A DNA stretch of 64,000 nt from positions 22,402,996 to 22,466,995 of the forward strand of contig JABACO010000001.1 of assembly GCA_013339895.1 (NCBI GenBank), read 5' to 3'. This DNA comes from Ephydatia muelleri (Eukaryota; Porifera; Demospongiae; Spongillida; Spongillidae). Below, in pieces: positions 58,528-64,000 of this stretch. The number at the start of each line of letters is the position of its first letter. Positions within the stretch are counted from its first letter, which is position 1. Both the position numbers and the translations under genes were made by a program. A model generated the notes under the pieces. It saw nothing but the letters and a program-made list of their open reading frames with translations. It had not been told where the DNA came from and did no database searches.

Positions 58528-59238
58528 CTAGAAATTTATAACTGCGCAGCAGCAGAAATTCGGACCACAGGAGGGTTGATCGCAATTATCCTGATACGTC
58601 TTCAAGCCTAATGTCGCTGTTTTGGTGTCGCCATTAGTAAATGTTGCTTTCCGGCCAGAGTAAACGTGTACTCCAGTTACACACTCCCATTTGCCATTAA
58701 CGGTTTGAGTATCCTGGGCGTGAAGGTTCGCGCTCTGGCAGATCGAAGTGCAAGTGTCCGTGTGCGTAGGCCAGTGGCAAAGCCGTCCAACCGCATACGT
58801 CCAGAACGAGGTATATCCTTCTTCCAAAACGGCACTGTGACAAATTGCTTGAGCCACAGTTTCTTCTGTTGTGAAGCCGCCTTGTTGTCCCTGCACATTT
58901 ACGGTGCGAGGTATACAGGTAAACTGCCCTCCCATGTTTACTAATACAGAACAGGATCACTTACGTGAATTGCTTTCTCCTCATAGTTTGAATCAACAGC
59001 ACCCTATAACAAGATACGACGGAATACCTCATGCAGAAGTTACTAAACTTCACCGCTATACAGACATATTAGAATGTGTGTAAGAAGTGCTTAGAATGAT
59101 CTCTTATACTTTTATATGATCGGCTTACACCTTAGGTTAGAGAGAGAACATTCATGTATTCACCTCGTCTTCAATAATTCGAGCATTTGCTATGCCAAGT
59201 ATCGCTATTCCAACGCAGACGGCAAAGATGGTCTTCAT
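58528..59238 (-). CDS. Gene A3: secreted Cys-rich protein, three exons, 158 aa
   Basis: Paralogue of the genes at 660 and 25626, on the minus strand. Exons are 59238-59164, 59003-58965 and 58890-58528, both introns phase 0. The signal peptide and RIIEDE end of exon 1 equal those of A2, while the core is closer to A1 (GRLCHWPTHTD, KTYQDNCDQPS). It keeps ten Cys and the CCCAVINF end. This mosaic of similarities fits gene conversion or crossing between copies. A TATA-type GTTTATAAAT lies at 59307-59298. The frame and splice sites are intact. Function unknown. Confidence 0.8.
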
Positions 59239-59297
59239 ACTTGTCTCCATTGTACAGGTATACCGCATTGAAGTGCTTATACCTTTGGAGTGTGAGC

Positions 59298-59307
59298 ATT
59301 TATAAAC
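59298..59307 (-). promoter_or_regulatory. TATA box of gene A3
   Basis: On the minus strand GTTTATAAAT, about 60 bp before the ATG, within the conserved leader. Confidence 0.6.
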
Positions 59308-59586
59308 AACACTGGCCTACATGTACATGGCGGAAGGAAGCTATAATATAGTGTGTACTTGCTGCACTAGTTTTAAAGCCGTATGCATGCGTGGTATAGG
59401 CCTGTTTCGTACATGTTTTGCGAAACAAGTACATGTACAAGCACTTCCGCTTAGTGAGAAAACTTTCTTTGTAAACAACTCCTGTGTATCCGCCGAGCAA
59501 CAAAGGCGTCGTCCAGTCATTGAGATGTTGGCAACAAAGCGGTTAACGGTTTATAATTAGCTACATGTACATGTACATGTATTTAA

Positions 59587-60635
59587 AACGATGCATCAAG
59601 CAATACCAAACACCTAATCATCCTCACAGTTTGACAACATAGTTGAGTATGCAAAAAAAAACTTAATCCCGAGGGTTACGTGAATTCAAGTATGCAATTA
59701 ATCAAGGTGATGATGGCACAAGTGTCAGGCACAACTTATCCTTGCCACTGGTCATAAACACTATGCCTTGAGGCTCTGTATCTTTTAACACAAAACTATT
59801 TGACCTTACATCTTGTTTCACTGAACAAATGATTTGGGAAGATTTATACACTATGCATGAAGGGCAACATCTCAGATGGAGCACATAAATCGTCTTTGCA
59901 AAGATGCTGTCATTCATTGGGGAGGCAAAAAATACAGCAGAGCAAGCTGGTGTGAGAGCAGGAAAAGCAGCAGGTAGATTTAAATCATTTCGATTCATTA
60001 TCAGAAATACTGTATCTGCGCACACAAGGAAATCTGCAGAAGAAGATCTCAGAACATAAGTGTCAAAACTTCTGCAGCATGAAGTATTTCAGATTACACT
60101 TGGAAGAAAGCATTTTGGAACAATTTATTAATAACTTCAGCTGCTGTTTAGATTTGTGGACTATGTGGACTACACAGCGGTGGGTGTTTTAATTACTTAA
60201 TTGCTATCTTTACCACAAGGTCAGGGGATGATTTGAGATCTTCAGGCCGAAGATCTCACATTGTGTAGCACCACGGGCACTTCAAGATGCCTTTATATTA
60301 TTATACTGAACATGGCATGTACAGCGCACATATGCATGTAATCACGGCATGGGCAATTCTATTGCCTGACTGAATATGTACAAACAAATCGAACAGGATA
60401 GTGTATCTGCTGTGGATAACACCTCCGTAGCAACGAGTAAGGTCCTTGGCTCCCTTGATCACTGCAAGTGGAGTAAGATCCTCTGTGACCTGGATGTGGG
60501 CGATCATTTCAGTCATGACGGTCTGCAGTGAGCTGTGTCATCTGTTGCTGTCTTACAGTCCTATTTATTTGCATAGGAGTGTCTGATTGAGTGAGGGGGT
60601 GAGTGAGAGGTACTTGAAGAAACCATTTCAAGCTA
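59587..60635. repeat. Block Y, copy 3 (inverted copy of 24230-25279)
   Basis: Continuous with block X3, so the inverted pair with 24230-27340 is about 3.5 kb. The minus-strand ORF 60025-59702, ending TSGKDKLCLTLVPSSP, is intact here and broken in copy 2. No family recognised. Confidence 0.75.
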
Positions 60636-60636
60636 G

Positions 60637-61149
60637 CCCATGCATGCAGAATGCAATTCCACCAAAAGGTAAGTTTAGCTATAGTGTGCAAATATAATAA
60701 GGATGAAATGCTACTCTATTCTGTCTATACAGGCCAAACAATGGGTTGAACTCTTCTTAAGCATCAAAGAAGAGGGTCACCAAAGAAATATGTAACTCCC
60801 TACATGCATGCAATGGTATACCATGTACCAAACATTATATGCCAATACGGAAATTTAAAACAATTTTCATGTCAAGATTGTTAATGCACTGTACTTCTTT
60901 CTTGATAGTTATTTATGCACTTCAGGTGTTGAGAAACACAACGATGATGCAAAAAGAAACTGCTTCTCAACCAATTGATGGGATGCACCAGCTGACATTA
61001 TGATGACAGAGTACATGCTGCAGGAATATAGTAGAGAAAAGAGGGCATATACTAAGCGGGACTCTGCTTACTGGCATGAAGTTGGAATTGAGGCCCTCCG
61101 AGCTAAACGCAGAGAAGCAGTACAAAGGCCAGCAATCCCTGAAGTTTAA
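60637..61149 (+). pseudogene. 5'-truncated duplicate of the gene at 51160-50480
   Basis: Only the last bases of exon 2 (to the donor at about 60667) and all of exon 3 (60926-61149, GVEKHNDDAKRN through KRREAVQRPAIPEV) remain. The first exon and the promoter were not included in the duplicated segment. The in-frame TGA of the parent is shared. Confidence 0.65.
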
Positions 61150-62630
61150 TTGTATGTGACACAGTGCTTAACAATTCATGAACCATTTCTACAGATATTT
61201 AACCACCTACAAGACTTCTTGACTAGCTCTTGCTTTAAAGAGCAATGTAAGCAAAACAAAATGCATGCCTTTTTCCGGCCTAGCTGTATCTGAATTCCAC
61301 CCCTTTAGGAACATGTTTCCTATTCATCACAAGTTGTGGAAGACCATGACCTTTACAAAAGAATACCAGCTGATGTGGTCAGGACAAGATAATTGAGGTT
61401 CTAAAGGAGACTACCTGCAGTACCCCAATAGATGATGCAGGAACAATGATAACTGACATATGTGCAGCAGGGCTCATCACATAAACCATATAAGTTCATC
61501 CCTGCATAGTACACAGAATCAGATGCATAGAAAACATAAATGGTTTGCATATTTCCTACAGGTAATATAAGAGAGGGGAGGCCAGGAAGGATGTGGGGTG
61601 GGAAGCATTCTGATCTCTATATGAGAAGTGATGTCTTTGCTCAAACTATTACCATGCACTATAAATGTCTGCTGCTATTTTTATACTGCTGATTAGGTGT
61701 AGGCAGAAGTATGGGGATGGAGTGGGAGGGCTAACGGCTTTTAGCAGGCTTTTAGTATTCTGATATATTTGTGAGAAATGACAATGACAAGAGTAACTAG
61801 TTCATAATTTATATTTGATGAGCATGACAATGAAATGTAAGTTGCCTGGGAAATACATATTATATACCGGTATTATACTTACTTCTTCACAAGATAGGTG
61901 GAGTCTTGCCCAGGGAACAGACCACACCCAGACAACACAACTAACTAGCAGCTAGAGATTTTGAACCCATTCTTGCCCAGGGTACTGGCAACACCCAGGC
62001 AACACAAGTGGATAGATTCCAATCTTGCCCAGGGTACAGACCACACCCAGACAACACAACTAACCAGCAACTAGAGATATTTAACCCATTCTTGCCCTGG
62101 GTACAGACCAACCCGGTTAATCAGCATTAGCTAAAGTGATTCTTTCTAATGTGCACCCCAGCAAAAAGAGCTGGGAGTATGTGGCGCGCGCGCGCGTGGT
62201 GTGTCATTGCGCATATCGGGATGAGGTATCAAGATGTAGGAACGGACCGTTAACGTACGCAGTCGTAGAAAATAGGCCGAGCGCACGTTCACGCCGATGA
62301 AAGAAATATTCAAATGTTTTGAACCAAGGGCACATTACTAGCAACGACACGCTCCTCCCACTCACACAGGCACCAATTTGCACTATAAGGGCGCGCCCAC
62401 ATTTGATGTTATTAAGACTTCTAAACAATATTATTACGTAATAGCAAAAGTAATTAATTTTGTTGTTGATTCTCCTGTTCGCAAAATGAAAGCGAAAAAT
62501 AAAAGAATGCATCATTAAAAATTAATCCAACTGCGTTAATGTTTAAAAACAATCAAATACTTTACATGCGTTTTCAATGTACAGACGTGTATAGATGTCC
62601 GAAATTGCTGGATATGGCGGACGGTTTCCC
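60637..62630. repeat. Block Q, copy 3 (inverted copy of 49035-50995)
   Basis: Begins inside exon 2 of the gene at 51160-50480 (CCATGCATGCAGAATGC) and runs through the tandem repeat (61905-62115) and (CG)n run (62184-62197). Apart from the truncated gene at 60637-61149, no gene is seen. Confidence 0.85.
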
Positions 62631-64000
62631 GCTCGTAGAAGTCACATGATAAATCGCACCTAGCGCACGTGCACTAATTGACTCTCCTGACTGGTAATTG
62701 TGCAGAACACAGGCGCGTTTTTTTATAGGGGGAGTGAAGGGGCCGTTGCGGTAATTATACTCATTCCTTGAGACACGTTATAACAATGGAGATTTGGGTT
62801 GCAGTGCAAGCAGTGGCTGAAAAAAATGTGCTTACAATGCACTGCATGATATATTATTATTATTATTACGGATGATATGCACTATAAAAAACGATTTAAC
62901 ACTACTATATTATAGAATCCGGGAAGTCTTTTTCACCATTAGTGCTCTCAACTTCGAAGCCATGGGGGCTCGTGTCACTATCATGTACAAACGTCTGACC
63001 TATCTACTTTCCATTAGACAGCTACTAAGCTTACTATAATTGCATGGATACAATGTAGTACACACAGAACATTCGAATAGTAGGATAAGCAATACTTACA
63101 TGAATAGCTAACTAGATGGGATCGTTTCCGCGATGAGGACCTAACGCATGATTTCTTTTTTGTGTGTGTGTGTTTCTATAAAGTCTGAAATATCCTTTAT
63201 GGTGGAAGGAATGGCAAACTGTCGTGTGTAGTGTTTAGTGTTGGGTATACGACCTTCTTTGTACAACAGACTTTTTCCTTTTTGTTTTTGTAGCAGCCTC
63301 ATTATAAGGTTACTTTACTGCTTTATCCCGCGTTCCATGTGCACCACACATTGGGAAAAATGAAGGATGTGGTTGCTACTTAGTACAGCACGTTTATTTA
63401 TTTATTTTGTTTTATTTGTTAATGCCTGATGTGCATGCACGGTACGCGGTAATCACGTATAAATCATAATAATTAAAGACCAATTAAACAGTTGTGTGGA
63501 CTTCAACTACTGTTGTTGAATACATAATTTGCTGAATTCCTCTCTGTTGTCACCGAGATTACCGGATATCCAATCCAAACATAGTCTGGTTGCGAGTTTG
63601 GCGTAAAGCCAGTTATGAATTTTCATCATCACTTCCGCTGTACTGCAATAGTCTGATAAATTGTCACATAAAATTGATTGACCAAGTGACGACAGCTGAA
63701 AATGTTCACAACGCGTTAACCAACGCATACTTTTGATGTCATGTAACTTACCCATGAGCACGAGTTATTGATAACAGCATCTTTGACAGCAATCAAAGCA
63801 TCATAGTCCAACTGGGAAAGGGTATTTCTTGACCACGTATAGTTTCTCAAAAGGCAAACTGCGAAAAGTACGCTAGAAGTCTCGTTGGTAAGAATTTTCA
63901 CCATCAGTGGCTGTGAGTATAAAGAACAGTATGATTCATTGGCTTCAATCAATGTACTCTTAAATCATGCCCACCCTCGATCCGTTTGCGACGTTTCCAA
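62630..64000. repeat. Block Z, copy 3 (partial, cut by window edge)
   Basis: Direct match of 8150-10100 with an internal deletion (about 8780-9260 of copy 1 is missing between 63195 and 63205), and reverse match of 49035-47300. Confidence 0.85.
63507..64000 (-). CDS. Gene B3 (partial): secreted six-Cys glycoprotein
   Basis: Exons 63695-63507 and 63910-63752 are complete. The 3' end of exon 1 is 64000-63975, and the signal peptide lies beyond the window. The splice sites equal those of B1 and B2. The protein end reads EEFSKLCIQQQ, closest to B2. No lesion is visible in the part present. Confidence 0.75.

Larger units (their letters stand above)
57045..59587 (-). repeat. Segmental duplication block X, copy 3 (inverted; carries gene A3)
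   Basis: Reverse match of 25279-27340 and 283-2500. It is interrupted by the LINE plus CATA insertion (57741-58238), absent from copies 1 and 2. Confidence 0.85.

Overview
This is eukaryotic, animal-type DNA. Genes are spliced with GT/AG introns, many only 50-220 bp long, and TATA boxes sit 30-70 bp upstream of several start codons. There are no operons. The window is packed with decayed transposons, foldback elements, microsatellites and TACATGTA-rich palindromic repeats. The Helitron-like ORFs with 15-residue basic repeats, the LINE tails and the short introns are what I associate with a sponge such as Amphimedon. This assignment comes from recalled family patterns, not from a search.

The best-supported genes belong to two families of small secreted proteins that I do not recognise. 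Family A is a 157-158 aa Cys-rich protein with three exons and phase-0 introns, at 660-1561 (+), 25626-26337 (+) and 59238-58528 (-). Family B is a 165-168 aa, six-Cys, N-glycosylation-rich protein, also three exons with phase-0 introns, at 10226-9600 (-), 47169-47786 (+) and 64000-63507 (-, cut by the window edge). A dead B copy lies at 44754-44190 (-). Two weaker spliced genes are at 22330-21536 (-) and 51160-50480 (-).

Layout: 283-2965 block X1 with gene A1; 3520-6710 an intron-bearing Ty3/Gypsy-integrase-derived gene, now damaged; 7308-7515 a foldback element; 8150-14812 block Z1 with gene B1; 14633-16620 LINE fragments; 17068-18030 block V1; 18120-18831 a decayed coding sequence; 20803-21399 a long foldback element; 21536-22330 a four-exon gene; 23432-24003 block W1; 24230-27765 blocks Y2 and X2 with gene A2; 28016-28261 a minisatellite; 28808-29371 exons of an unknown gene; 30290-34184 Helitron-like unit H1; 34193-34685 block W2; 35100-35724 a transposase-like fragment; 36090-38818 unit H2; 39431-39855 a hAT remnant; 40291-40871 a Mutator-type foldback element; 40993-42003 block V2; 42003-49035 block Z2 (inverted copy of Z1) with gene B2; 49035-50995 block Q2; 52963-54115 large microsatellites; 55983-57044 a 5'-truncated H-type unit; 57045-59587 block X3 (inverted) with gene A3; 59587-60635 block Y3; 60637-62630 block Q3; 62630-64000 block Z3 with partial gene B3.

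Both secreted families therefore owe their copy number to large, mostly inverted segmental duplications, later broken up by transposon insertions and deletions. No pathway or operon-like logic links the genes. What they share is presence on duplicated segments and probable secretion. Identities between blocks were judged by eye, so block borders are approximate to some tens of bases.
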